64,000 nt of DNA from Fremontodendron californicum (lineage: Eukaryota > Streptophyta > Magnoliopsida > Malvales > Malvaceae): assembly GCA_030761205.1 (NCBI GenBank), contig JAULJL010000039.1:5342001-5406000 (forward strand). Reading direction: 5' to 3'. Positions 24,278-35,679 of the stretch are shown here, in pieces (the first letter of the stretch is position 1; the number at the start of each line of letters is the position of its first letter). Made by a program: the position numbers and the translations under genes. A model generated the notes under the pieces. The model searched no databases, had not been told where the DNA came from, and worked only from the letters and a program-made list of their open reading frames with translations.

Positions 24278-25145
24278 TTTTCATTCCCCAACAAGAAGAA
24301 TAGGAATCGAATTCCTTCTGGTACAAACGATAGGACTAATGAAGGGATTTTTTCTAGGAAAATCATTTTTTTACTCAATGAACCCTAGCAGAAGAACGAG
24401 AATCGAATTTCTTCTGCTACAAACGATGAGACTAATAGAGGGATTTTTTCTAGGAAGATTAGTTTTTTACTCAATGAACCCTAGCAGAAGAATGGGAATC
24501 ACATTCCTTCTACTACAAACGATTGGACTAATGGAGGGATTTTTCTAGGAAGATAAGATTTTTTACTCAATGAACCCTAGCAGAAGAATGAGAATCAGAT
24601 TATTTCTGGTACAAACAATAGGACGAATGGAGGGATTTTTCTGGGAAGATAAGTTTTTTTACTCAATGAACCCTAGTAGAAGAATGGGAATCAAATTCCT
24701 TCTGGTACAAACGATGGGACTAAATGGAGGGATTTTTTCTGGGAAGATCAATTTTTTACTCAATGAACCCTAGTAGAAGAATAGGAATTGGATTCCTTCT
24801 GCTACAAACGTTGGGACTAATGGAGGGATTTTTTTGGGAAGATAAGTTTTTTTACTCAATGAACCCTAGCAAAAGAATGGGAATCAGATTCTTTCTGGTA
24901 TAAAAAATGGGACTAATGGAGGGATTTTTCAAGGAAGATAAGTTTTTTTACTCAATGAACCCTAGCAGAAAAATTGAAATCAGATTTCTTTTGGTACGAA
25001 CAATGGGACTAATGGAGGGATTTTTTCTGGGAAGATTAGTTTTTTACTCAATGAACCCTAGCGGAAGAAAGGGAATCAGATTCCTTCTGCTACAAAGTAT
25101 AGGACTAATGGAGGGATTTTTCGGGGAAGATAATTTTTTTACTCA
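24278..25145 (+). repeat. 96-bp tandem array in the MULE, nine units
   Basis: CTCAATGAACCCTAG recurs at 24374, 24470, 24566, 24662, 24759, 24855, 24951 and 25047, giving spacings of 96-97 bp; the first unit, without that word, starts about 24278. 96 is 32 codons, so one plus-strand frame stays open through much of the array, with repeats of MNPSRR..., EGFFLG. Frame breaks occur at the 97-bp units. It lies directly upstream of the transposase. Confidence 0.85.
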
Positions 25146-27040
25146 TTGTATGATACTACCTCGTCATTCTCTCCTCAATCTGTTTTCTGATGTTAATGAT
25201 ACTGCCTCCTTATTCTCATCCTTACTTGTTATTTTATGGTGTTAGTGATAATACCACGTCATTCTCATCCTTCCCTGGTTCTTCTTTCTGGTGTTACTGA
25301 TACTAGAGTCATACTACACAACATGAGCAACAGACTGGTCGCAAGTCTATTGTAATGGCAAAATTCGTAATACTGATGAAGGTGCTACTTTTGGCTGTGA
25401 ACGTGCTAAAAGCTTTCATGTTGATGAAGACGTCACATTAGAAGAACTGAAGGTAAAAATTCATACAAAAATCAAAGCTAGAAATAAAAAGAGTTTAGGA
25501 GACTAAGTATAGGCTTCCTCTTTCTATTGGTGAAGGATGTGTTCGTTATAGGACTTTTCTACTTGAAGATGATGATGACGTGAGATGCATGTTTGATGCT
25601 CATGTATAATTTGAAAATGTTGGTGTACTTGAGTTATATGCTGACCTAGAGGATGTTGCTGATGATTGTGGGCCTTCAAATGTTCGTACTACATACAACG
25701 TTCCCACAGAAGAAGTCGTTCCGCCATCTTAAGGTACAACGTTTCATGATTCATTAGTCTCACCAACAATTCCTACTGCCCTGAATGATGAGCCATCTGC
25801 TGTTGATCCTGTTCCATCATGTGGAGCCCATGGTGAATATGTTGGTAACTTTAGTGAGTAGAAAGAGTATGCTGAATTCCCAAATGATAGTGATGACAGC
25901 AATGATTTTGCCCGAGACGTCGCCGCTAATATCAACACTTATGGAGTTCTTCCCCCATATGAGCCTGCATCCCATATGCACACCCTGGATTTGAAGGCAA
26001 TGCAAGTGCCAAAATTTCCTGAATATGATCATACATTAGCTAGTCCTATGAGTTGGAATCCATCTACAGTTGATCTTTGTATTGGGATACAATTTCCAAC
26101 GAAAGAGGCTGTGCTTTCAGCTATTAAGCACTATAACATCAAAAACCCTGTAGATTACAAAGTATTGAATCTGAGCCAACCAAATATCATGGCAAGTGTA
26201 AAATGTATGGGAAATGGTGCAATTGGAGAATAGGGGCAACATTTATGAAGAAGAAACATGTATGAGAGATTAGAAGATATAATGGGCCTCATACTTGCAC
26301 ATCAGGAAGGATTTCACAGGGTCATTGCAAATTAGATTCTAACAATGATCTGTTCATGCATTCTATCATTGGTCCAAGCAAATTCGGCGATTTTCATTTC
26401 AGTTTTGACCGCTGAGATGCGAATCTGGTATGGATACATCACCTCTTATATGAAAGCGTGGAAAGCAAAGCAAAAGGCAATTGTTCGAGTGTTTGGCGAT
26501 TGGGATAGATCGTACAATGATCTGCCTAAATGGTTGGGTGCAATGCAACATTTTGTTCCTGATATAATTGTGCAATTGCAAACGGTACCTGTATATAATG
26601 GTGCTCGATTGGTCGAGGGTAAGCGTATATTCCATTGACTCTTTTGGACATTCAAATCGTGCATTGAAAGGGTTTTCGTATTGTAAACCTATTGTGCAAA
26701 TAGACAGTACTTTCTTATATGGAAAATACAAAGGAACATTGTTGTCAGCTATTGCACAAGATGGCAACCAGAACATACTGCAATTGCCTTTGCTATTATG
26801 GAGGGTGAGACAGCGGAGGCTTGGTCCTTCTTTCTCACTAATTTGCATAGCATGTGATAACACGACCTGGCATATGATTGATGTCTGATTGACATGAATC
26901 CATCAAAGCTGCGATCAGACGCCATGGTAGTGGATGGAATCCTCGAGATGCATATTTTGTGTATTGTATTCGACACATTGCATCTAACTTCATGAAGATG
27001 TTTAACAATAAGGATTTGCGCCGACAAATTGTTATCATGG

Positions 27041-28651
27041 GTATGGAATCAGATCACTGATAACTCTAGGAAATATTGTTATTTTGCCACCTTTATGCTT
27101 TTAAATCGGCTAAGTCCTTGAGGATCTTATTAGGATTTGATTAGTTTTAGATGTTTTTATATTTTTTATTAATCCATTTTATGTTTAAAATAGTTATTTA
27201 GTTATTATTTATGTGTTTTTATAGGTCCAAGGTGATCTAGAGCTTCGAGGTGCAAAACGATAAAAAATGGTGCAAAGCAATGAGCAGGCAGATTCAACCT
27301 TCGGAGCTTCTTTTAAGAAAAACTTGATCTTAATTACTTCATTGAAGAAAACTCCCTTCTTGACTTTTGAATCTGACTTCCATACCTTTCCAACGATATA
27401 AGACTCATTAAAGTCGGATAAGATTTTCCCAGCCAAAACAGCTAAAGAAGTTCATGAAGATAACAGAATCTGGAGACTAGACAGAATGTCGGTGCCGCGG
27501 CACCCAAAAACCAGCGCCGCAGCGTGCAGCTACTGTTTGCAACATGAAAAAATCCGAAAAAGGGAAAAAAGTTTACTTGTTTGCTTGGTGGCGAAGTTTC
27601 GGACTCCAGGGGCCTTGGGCACTTTAAATAGGACTCTTTAAGGCTAAAATAAAGAGGATTGGATACCTAGAAACCTAATTCTCTCAAGAAAATAGTTGCC
27701 ATCAAATTCTCTCAAGAATATTGGAAGATTTGTGAAGATTGAAGATTCAAGAATTGACAACTCTTAGTTTTCTCTTTTCTCTTCTTTATTTTTCTTGTGT
27801 TGTTGATGATGGTGAAACTATTTGATTATTTGTTTTCATTAACTATCATGAACTAAATCTCTTTTACTAGGATTTTAATGGAACTCAACACATAGTTTGA
27901 ATTTACTTTCTCCCTCTAGCTTGATTTGATGGTTTTTTGAGTTGTTTGTTCATTCTTGTTCTTAATGCTTCTAGTTGATTGGCCACCAATTAGATTGATT
28001 TGTTAACCTAAATACAACTAGACATATGGAGTTTAGTGTTAGACATGGATTGAATGACACATGTTTCATATTCATTTATTAGGATGAGTTGATCTGCAGG
28101 TAGGGTAGAAATATACTTACTTGTCATGTGTGACCATTGTTAGAGCCTAAGCTTAATGAGTTCTTCTTTAATTCAATTATCATAGACATATAGTTAATTG
28201 GTTAAGAAAGATATTTTTATGAGACCATCGACAGATACTTATAAATAAGATAGAACTCTAGGTTACTCAGGATCATTAATCAAGTTAAGAGGTAGAGAGA
28301 AATTCAAGCGAAGTGTTGAGGGAAGTTGTAATCCTAGGCTTTTATACTTAATTGAATTAATCCTTTTTAATTTACTTGCTTTCAGTATTAGTTTCTTTTA
28401 ATTTAGTTTTTAATTATCATCTTTAATTAGTTATTTAGATAATATTAAGTTGTGTTAATTTTAGTACTTAACAATTTTAATAGCAATTCCTCGTGGGTAC
28501 GACACTCTACTTTCACTTTATTACTTGTTTGCTATACGTGCACTTGTGTAGTGAAATCTGACAACAATAATAGTTATTTTATCTCTTATATTTCCTTTAA
28601 TATATAAAATAATACTAAAATTCACAAGTCTTTTTTTTTTAATTTTATCAG
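27041..28651 (+). other. Intron in the transposase pseudogene
   Basis: Exon ...ATCATGG ends at 27040, followed by GTATGG; at the other side TTTTATCAG ends at 28651 before GATACGAG. Joining ATGG to GATACGAG gives Met-Gly-Tyr-Glu in frame, between RRQIVIMG and YELRRPHF, the expected order of this transposase family. The polypyrimidine run at 28630-28642 supports the acceptor. The intron is unusually long because it contains a repeat insertion. Confidence 0.75.
27058..28563 (+). mobile_element. Probable solo LTR inside the transposase intron
   Basis: Begins TGATAACTCTAGG and ends near ATCTGACA. Near the 3' end it has TTCCTCGTGGGTACGAC followed by a C/T-rich stretch, a pattern I associate with plant Ty3/gypsy LTR 3' ends. 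It also contains a perfect 14-bp palindrome GGTGCCGCGGCACC at 27491-27504. No coding sequence and no convincing target duplication, so boundaries are approximate. Confidence 0.4.
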
Positions 28652-29574
28652 GATACGAGTTGAGGCGACCCCATTTTCATTAGTACTATGAGAATCTTTG
28701 TGCAGAAAACGAAGAGGCGGCTAATTGGCTTGATAGGATCCCCAAGGAGAAGTGGGCCTAATCATATGACGAAGGAAGACGTTATGGGCATATGACAATC
28801 AACCTAGCTGAATCTATCAATTCAGTGTTGAAGGGGATGCGCCATCTTTCCATTACTGCTTTGGTACAGGCAACATATTATAGGTTGGCTGAAATTTTTG
28901 TTAAGATGGGAAACAAGCAACTGGCAATGATGGAAGAAGGGCACACATACTGTGAACCAGTCACAGAGGCTATGTAAGAAAATCGCAGGAAAGCTAACTC
29001 CCACTCTGTTCGTGATTTTACGCGAGCAAATCAATCTTTTTTTGTTGAGTAGTTACTTAAACCACAAGAGGGAGTTCCTGCAATGAAGTATAAAGTAAAG
29101 CTTAGTGAGTGTAGTGTGACTGTGGGAAGTTTCAAGTACAAAGGTTCCCTTGTTCACATGTAGTTGCTGCTTGTGCACATGTCTATTTAGATTGCATGTA
29201 ATATGTGGATAATGTCTATAGACTGGACACTATATTCAAATTTATAGACATGAGTTTGAACCAGTTGGAAATGAAGGTTATTGGCCTCAATATAATGGTT
29301 CAAAAGTGGTCTCAATCCAGAAATATGAAGAGATCCACATGGTCGGCCAAAATCAAGTCGTATTCGTAATGAAATGGACCTCAGGGAGAAAGGCCAACCA
29401 AAATGTTGTGGATTATGCATGAATAAAGGTCACAGCCGTCGAAATGTCCTTATCAATTTGGCACATTGGGGGAGAGTTCGCATCAACAATAAAACAATTA
29501 CATGTTTTATGCACTTGTAATATTTTCATGTTTCACATTCCATGTTATGCAAGTTTTTCCTATTTATCATTACA

Positions 29575-29922
29575 TGTTATATAATTAAAATTTTTAATAA
29601 ATTATATGAAAAAATATAAATTTTAAGTATATAATTAAAAAATATATAAATTTCCTATAATTAAAAATATAAAATTTTATAAAAATATAAATTTATAAAA
29701 ATATATAATTAAAAATATATATATAAATTATGAAAAAATATATATAATTAAAAAATTATATAAAAATTAATAATTAAAAAATATATAAATTATGAAAATA
29801 TATATAATTAAAAAAATTTAAATTAAAAAAAAATTATTTTAAGTATAGAAGCTGCCCTCCTAAAGGGCGGCTTCCATACTAAGAATTTTTTTTTTTTTAT
29901 AAAAAGTACAACATGGAAGCCG
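29575..29922 (-). repeat. Right terminal inverted repeat of the MULE
   Basis: Reverse complement matches 4372-4660: edge CGGCTTCCAT, A/T spacer, hairpin GGAAGCCGCCCTTTAGGAGG, then a long AT-rich tail of TTTTTAATTATATAT words ending at CATATAATTTAT. Slightly longer than the left copy. Confidence 0.75.
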
Positions 29923-29955
29923 AATTGATAAGTCACCATTGCTCTTTGATAAGTC

Positions 29956-32772
29956 GCACCGGAAGACATGGAGAAGACCACATTTGTGACGATGTGGGGA
30001 ACATTTTGTTACAAAGTTATGCCGTTTGGGTTAAAAAATGCCGGTGCGAATTATCAAAGAGCAGTGGTGACTCTCTTTCATGATATGATGCACAAAGAGG
30101 TAGAGGTTTATGTTGATGATATGATCGTGAAGTCGCGTGAAGATGAAGACCACGTTGTTAATCTAAAGAAGTTGCTCGTGCGATTAAGAAAGTTCCAGCT
30201 TAAGCTCAATATGGCCAAGTGCACTTTCGGTGTAATATCTGACAAACTGGGCTTCATTATTAATGAAAGAGGAACTGAAGTAAACCCCGACAAGATACGT
30301 GCCATCCAGAATTTATCCCCACCTCGGACACAGAAAGAAGTAAGAGGATTTTTTGGAAGATTGAATTGCATTGCCCGTTTTATTTCCCAGCTCCCTGCCA
30401 TATGTGATTCGATTTTTAGACTCCTCAGAAAAAGCGATCCGGGTGAAGGGGACGAGGATTTCGAGGCGACATTCGACAAGGTGAAAGAGTATCTTACCAG
30501 CCCACCGGTGCTCGTACCACCCACACCAGGAAGATCACTCATTTTGTATTTAGTAGTGCATGAGAAGTCCATGGGATGTGTATTGGGATAGCAAGATGAG
30601 ACTAGTAAGAAAAAGCAGGCCATTTACTACTTGAGTAAAAAGTTTACGGATTATGAGGCCAAGTACCCGGCAGTAGAAAAAATATGTGGTGCACTGGTCT
30701 GAGCTGCTCATAGACTCCGGAAATGTACGTTATATCATACCACATTGCTTGTCGCTAAACTAGATCCTATAAAGTAAATCTTTGAGAAACCCTCATTGTC
30801 GGGAAGATTAGCAAGATGGCAGGTTCTACTCTCTGAATATGACATCACCTATGTTTTGCAGATGGCCATAAAAGGGAGTGCAGTGGCCTAATTTCTGGCT
30901 GACAGAGCCACAAAAGATTATGAGCCTGTGAAGTTCGATTTTCCTGATGAGGACTTGATGAATATTTCTCGAGAAGATGAAGACGAGGAGCCGAAGAAGG
31001 ATGTATGGAAAATTTATTTTGACGGCGCATCGAATGCTTTGGGGCATGGTATTGGAGCGGTTCTGATATCGCCAGAAGGGACCTACTGCCCAATTATCGC
31101 AAGATTAACTTTAAAATGCACCAACAATGTGGCAGAGTATGAGGCCTATGTAACAGGACTTCAAACGGCTATTGCAAAGAAGATAAAAGAGTTAGAAGTG
31201 TATGGGGATTTTGCCCTAGTTATTTGTCAGTTGAAAGGAGAATGGGAGACAAGGGACTCGAAGTTGATCCTCTACCACAAGTTCATAGTTGAATTGGTTC
31301 AAAGATTCGAAAAGATTGAATTCAACTATCTACCTCGAGAAGAAAATCAAATGGCCAACGCCCTTGCTATGTTGGCCTTAATATTCAAGATAAGTATAAG
31401 CACTGACGTACAGCCCATCAAGATGAGTGTATGAGAGTCACCCGCACACTGTATGCATGTTGAGAAAGAACCAGATGGGAGATCGTGGTACCATGACATC
31501 CTACAATACATAAAACATCAACAGTACCCGGAGCATGCCATGGAAAACGACAAAAGAATTTTGAGGAGAATGACAATGGGATTCTTCCTAGATAAAGAAG
31601 TGTATTATAAAAGGAGTAGAGATTATACACTTTTAAGGTATGTAGAAAAGGCGGAAGCTAAAAGAATACTCAAAGAGTTTCACGAAGGGGTTTGTGGAAC
31701 ACATGCAAACAGCCATATGATGGCGAAGTAGATTATGAGAGCAGGTTATTGTTGGAAGACCGTGGAAAGAGATTGCATCAGGTATGTCCCGAAGTGCCAT
31801 AAGTGCCAGATATATGCGGATAAGGTACATGCTCCTCCGACAGCTCTGCATGTCATGACAATGTCTTGGCCTTTTTCTATGTGGGGAATGTATGTGATTG
31901 GGCCAATTACCCCTAAGGCCTCGAACGGGCATCGCTTCATTTTGGTGGTGATCGATTACTTCATGAAGTGGGTCGAAGCTGCTTCTTACGCTAATGTGAC
32001 CAAGTCCATGGTGTGGAGGTTCTTAAAGAAGGAAGTGATCTGCCAGTACGGTCTCTCGGAGAAAATTATTATAGATAATGCTCTCAATTTGAACAACACC
32101 ATGATGAGAGAAATTTGTACTCAGTTCAAAATCAGACATCACAACTCGGGGCCTTACTGCCCCAAGATGAACGGGGTAGTAGAAGCTGCTAACAAGAATA
32201 TAAAGAAAATCGATGCCAAAATGACTGATAAGTATAAAGATTGGCACGAGAAGCTTTCGTTTGCTCTGCACGGTTACAGAACATCAGTGTCCATTTCTAC
32301 GGGGGCAACTCCTTATTCTTTGGTGTAGGGGATGGAAGCTGTGTTACCAATTGAAGTCGAGATCCCTTCTTAGAGATTTTGATGGAAGTCGAATTGGAAG
32401 AAGTAGAATGGGTTCAAGCCCGCTTTAAGCAACTTAATTTGATCGAGGAAAAAAGCATGATGGCATTATGTCATGGCCAGTTATACCAAAAGTAGATGAT
32501 GAATGCGCATAATAAAAAGGTTCGCCCAAAGAGAATTCCGAAAGGGTGATTTGGTTTTGAAGAAGATCCTCCCTAATCAACAAGATCCAAAGGGGAAATG
32601 GGCACCAAATTGGGAAGGCCCATATGTGGTGAAAAGAGTATTTTTAGGAGGGACGATGATTTTAGCAGAAATGGATGGCGCGGATTTTTCAAGCCCAGTC
32701 AATGCTGATGCAGTGAAGAAATATTATGTATATAACAAAAATTCAAGCCAAAAACCCGACAGGACGGTTTGA
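29956..32772 (+). pseudogene. Tat-type pol pseudogene (RT, RNase H, second RNase H, integrase)
   Basis: RT palm motif YVDDMIVKS (~30108) and FGLKNAGANYQRA are present. A first RNase H (~30530-30910) is followed by a second RNase H-like domain (YFDGASN ~31017; NNVAEYEAYVTGL ~31123), a duplication characteristic of the Tat lineage. Next come the integrase zinc-binding region (~31680-31820), integrase core (~31870-32330) and a C-terminal NWEGPYVVKRV (~32610). Stops interrupt at 30589, 30700, 30775, 30889, 31432, 31729, 32326 and ~32493; frameshifts lie near 32370 and 32520. At 31891 the integrase core reads GMYVIGP, with Tyr where the family has the first catalytic Asp. It cannot make active enzymes now. 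Confidence 0.9.
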
Positions 32773-33859
32773 GTCAAAGAAAAATGAGAGGTTCAAACTG
32801 AAAACCCGAAAAGGCGGTTCGAATCAGAGGATGGATCTAGGTCGAAAAACCCTAAACGGTGGCCTAGATGAAAAATGAACAAGAGTTGGACAATTGGGAA
32901 TAACCCGTGTGAAGGGATCGTATGAGACAAAAGGTTAAGGCAGGATGGAAAGATTAAGCAAGCAACGAAGTTCGACATGACTGAATAGCACAAGATATGG
33001 AGGATAACTCATGGTTTGACGCTCTCAAAGAAGTCAAGGACATTGATGAATATTGTTTCTCAAAAGAGAAATTCAGATTAGCTCAATTGAGATCGTTTGA
33101 GTATTCATTATGTAGAGATCCATCCTTATTTTATTCCATCTTTCTTTTCCTTGATTAATACTAGTATGTACTTTTTCTTTCACCAGAATGAAAATACATA
33201 CCTCAATCCATAAAGTCTTGTCATCGAATTATCATTACTTCTTTGAAATTTCTTTAGATAATGCATTATGTTAGCAGAAAATTTGAAAGATAATAAATAA
33301 ATGAACAATGCACAAGGGAAGCTTTCGTGATTACTTTATAGAAATTTGAGAATTGAAAAAGTAAAAAGGGAGAAAGAGATGATGGGACAGTATGAGACAT
33401 GATTTATTAATACTCTGTGAAAATAAAGAAAGCAATGATTCAAATGATGATTGATATGTGAAATTGTTTTGAGGGACATGTACCAAGCTTTGATTTTGAC
33501 CAAGAAAGGATAAAAAAGGAATCGTAAGGGATTGAATTACGAACATCTAGTCAAATCGAAGAGGGAAAAGAAAAGAAATTGGGAAAGATAGGAAATCTTT
33601 ATAAAGAATGGGATAAGAGACTTAATCAGACCAAGCTCTAGAAGAGCCACTAGTTGCTGAAATATATACAGGGGCATCGAGTCATGATCCGAGCCTCAAG
33701 TCATGCATTTCATTGTCATAAACATGCATTGCATTATCATGACATTACAAACAGTTAGGAATTATCATTATACAGAAAAAAGATATGAATGACAGGTGAA
33801 CAAGGAAAAAATGAAACCGACTGCAAAAGGAGGTTGGTAATCACCATGATGACCAGGAG
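32773..33859 (+). other. 3' untranslated region of element 3
   Basis: Non-coding. Starts with repeated AAAACCCGA(A/C)A(A/G)G(A/G)CGGTT words (32750-32870), seen after pol in many Tat-type elements, then AT-rich unassigned sequence up to the tandem array. Confidence 0.55.
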
Positions 33860-34320
33860 AAAGGTATCAATTTAATTTTCCAAGTGATAGAGCCTCTGAT
33901 GAGAGGAACAATTTATTTTTCAAGTGATGGAGCCTCTGATGAGAGGAGGAACTCATTTTTTCAAGTGATGTAGCCTCTGATGAGAGGACCAATTTATTTT
34001 CCAAGTGATAGATCCTCTGATAAGAGGAGCAATTTATTTTTCCAAGTGTTGGAGCCTCTGATGAGAGGAGCAATTTATTTTTCAAGTGATGAAGCCTCTG
34101 ATGAGATGAGCAATTTATTTTCCAAGTGGTAGAGCCTCAGATAAGGGGACCAATTTATTTTTCCAAGTGATGGAGCCTCTGATGAGAGGAGTTTTTTCAC
34201 TTTTAATTTTGAAGTCGTCAAGTCTCTGATTAGAGGAGCTTTTAATTTCAAAGTTGTGGAACCTTTGATTAAAGGAGCGTCTAATTTCAAAATTGTCGAG
34301 CTTTTTTTAGAATGACGTTT
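33860..34320 (+). repeat. ~40-bp tandem array of element 3
   Basis: About ten imperfect units of GAGCCTCTGATGAGAGGAGC plus AATTTATTTTTCAAGTGAT, decaying towards the 3' side. The same unit forms the very regular array in element 2 at 57951-58790. Confidence 0.85.
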
Positions 34321-34475
34321 AATTTCAAAGTTTCGAAACCTCGGGGAAGGAGTTACCTTTGAATTTTAAAATTATAGAGTAAAAAATCAAAAAAAAAATA
34401 AAAAAGAATTTGGTATGGATCCATGATCCCAGACTAAAATGTTGCTTGTGTCGTTTCCCTATTCCTGATTCTCAG

Positions 34476-34496
34476 CAATATGCAAAGAGGGGTAGT
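34476..34496 (+). promoter_or_regulatory. Polypurine tract of element 3
   Basis: GCAAAGAGGGGTAGT abuts the LTR start TGTAGCAACC at 34497; the same layout occurs in elements 1 and 2. Confidence 0.75.
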
Positions 34497-34861
34497 TGTA
34501 GCAACCAATTTTAGTCCGGGTCAAACTTGAGTTAGGCCCAGACAATTGGCGGGACCCGATAGAACCCCTCCCCCCTAGCAGGCCCTTTACCAAGCCATCC
34601 AGGATAGCAGGTCACCAGGCCCTCTTGGCCCAACAGGCTTGAGGACCCAATACGGACACCAGACACTTGGCCTTTGGGCCTGCTCGAGTACAGGCCACCC
34701 AATAGGCCCGAGGCCCAAACACTACCAGCAGGCTTGCTAGCCTTCCTGTATAGCCCCCTAGCATCAAATCCTACCCCCTAGCACAGCCATCAGGCAGCTG
34801 ACCCAAGCAACCCTAGCCATCCTTCCCCAGGCCACCCCTATACACGCCACCACCAGAACGA
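34497..34861 (+). repeat. 3' LTR of element 3, left part
   Basis: Starts TGTAGCAACCAATTTTAGTC, homologous in its first bases to the element 2 LTR. The GC-rich stretch (34600-34860) with AGGCC words is comparable to the same zone of the element 2 LTR. Interrupted after 34861 by the chromovirus-like element. Confidence 0.75.
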
Positions 34862-35679
34862 TGGGATCCAAGATGAACCAAGTTTTCAAGAAGCAATACA
34901 TGGATTGCACTTATGTTGAATCAAGGAAGCAATGCAAGGAAAGGACTTGGGCAGAACCTACAAGTCTTTTAAGTAAGGTCAAGACATTCAATATAGGCTT
35001 GAATAAAGAGGAACCAACTTTGGTCCATGTGATCCAAGCTTTACAAGTGGCGGCATAAGAGGGAATTGAAGTGGGCCTGACTTTGTTTCATTAGTTGGCA
35101 TGGCATGTGTGGGGGCCATCCTAATTCATTAATTGATGTGGCAAGAGTGGGCTTGTTTAATTCATTTAAACACATAGACATGTGGGCCTATTTTATGTAT
35201 TAAGTCTATTGGGTTTGTGGGGGTTACCTCATTAATCTAGTTGGACCTATTTTTAGTTATTAGGTTTTGGGCTTGAGTATGTTCAACCCATAGTATTATT
35301 ATTAGTGTGTCAGCCAACTAGGGCATGTTATTACTGTGTTTAAGCCATAGCCGACCTAGGTTAAGATATGGGGATATAAATAGTTTCCTTAGCCGCCTAT
35401 GGCAAAAAAGTTCATTGTGTAATCTGATTTTTATCAAATTAAGAGGGTTTTCTCTTATTGTTCTTGAAAGAACTGAACTTATCAAAGGTTTCCTTTGTGG
35501 CATTCAACAACCAAATCTAGGTTCTTGAAACAAGATTTCACTCGGTCTTACTAAAACTAGGTTCTTGAAACAAGATTTCATTGGGTCTAGATTCTTTAAC
35601 CTGAATCTTGGCTTTCTTGGGTTAGGATATTTGAATTGTTAGTGGGTTTAAAGGGTTTCAATCCTAAGGGTTCACATCG
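34862..35679 (+). repeat. 5' LTR of the chromovirus-like element
   Basis: 818 bp from TGGGATCCAAGATG to TTCACATCG. Homologous to 39218-39999. Contains the word GGGATATAAATAG (~35370), a plausible TATA box. Confidence 0.75.

Larger units (their letters stand above)
25310..29470 (+). pseudogene. MuDR-type MULE transposase, decayed
   Basis: In order: an N-terminal plant-MULE region (CERAKSFHVDEDVTLEELK; FLLEDDDDVRCMFDAH), an acidic linker, the MuDR DNA-binding region (IQFPTKEAVLSAIKHY, ~26090), the MULE transposase core (VQIDSTFLYGKYKGT, ~26697; AFAIMEGETAEAWSFF), and the part after the intron (NWLDRIPKEKW; NLAESINSVLKGMRHL). A SWIM zinc-finger-like stretch (C...C..H, ~29130) and a basic CCHC tail (~29390-29450) end it. 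Many stops (e.g. near 25500, 25607, 26231) and frameshifts (e.g. near 26640) disrupt it. The intron 27041-28651 joins exons in frame. In life such proteins bind the TIRs and cut and paste the element using a DDE active site. Clearly inactive. Confidence 0.85.
4372..29922 (+). mobile_element. Decayed Mutator-like element (MULE), split by a nested Ty3/gypsy element
   Basis: The ends are long inverted repeats (4372-4660 and 29575-29922). Inside are a 96-bp tandem array, a broken MuDR-type transposase on the plus strand and minus-strand coding-like sequence. Element 1 (5287-23609) is inserted in it with a perfect GTAGG duplication, so the MULE is the older of the two. Without element 1 it would be about 7.2 kb. 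I could not find a matching 9-10 bp target duplication at its ends; the right flank is the truncated edge of another element. Confidence 0.8.

Noticed and set aside
24213..25245. ORFs of 111, 67 and 112 codons as separate genes
   Set aside because: They are windows onto the 96-bp tandem array; no family recognised and the frame breaks at 97-bp units. Kept as a finding, not as genes.
26399..26863. 154-codon minus-strand ORF
   Set aside because: Antisense of the MULE transposase core, whose plus-strand motifs are recognisable.
4372..29922. Element 3 as the target split by the MULE
   Set aside because: The left flank of the MULE carries no pol, gag or LTR sequence, so the missing 5' half of element 3 is not there.
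30108..30623. 171-codon minus-strand ORF
   Set aside because: Shadow of the RT coding strand, which carries clear RT motifs in the plus direction.
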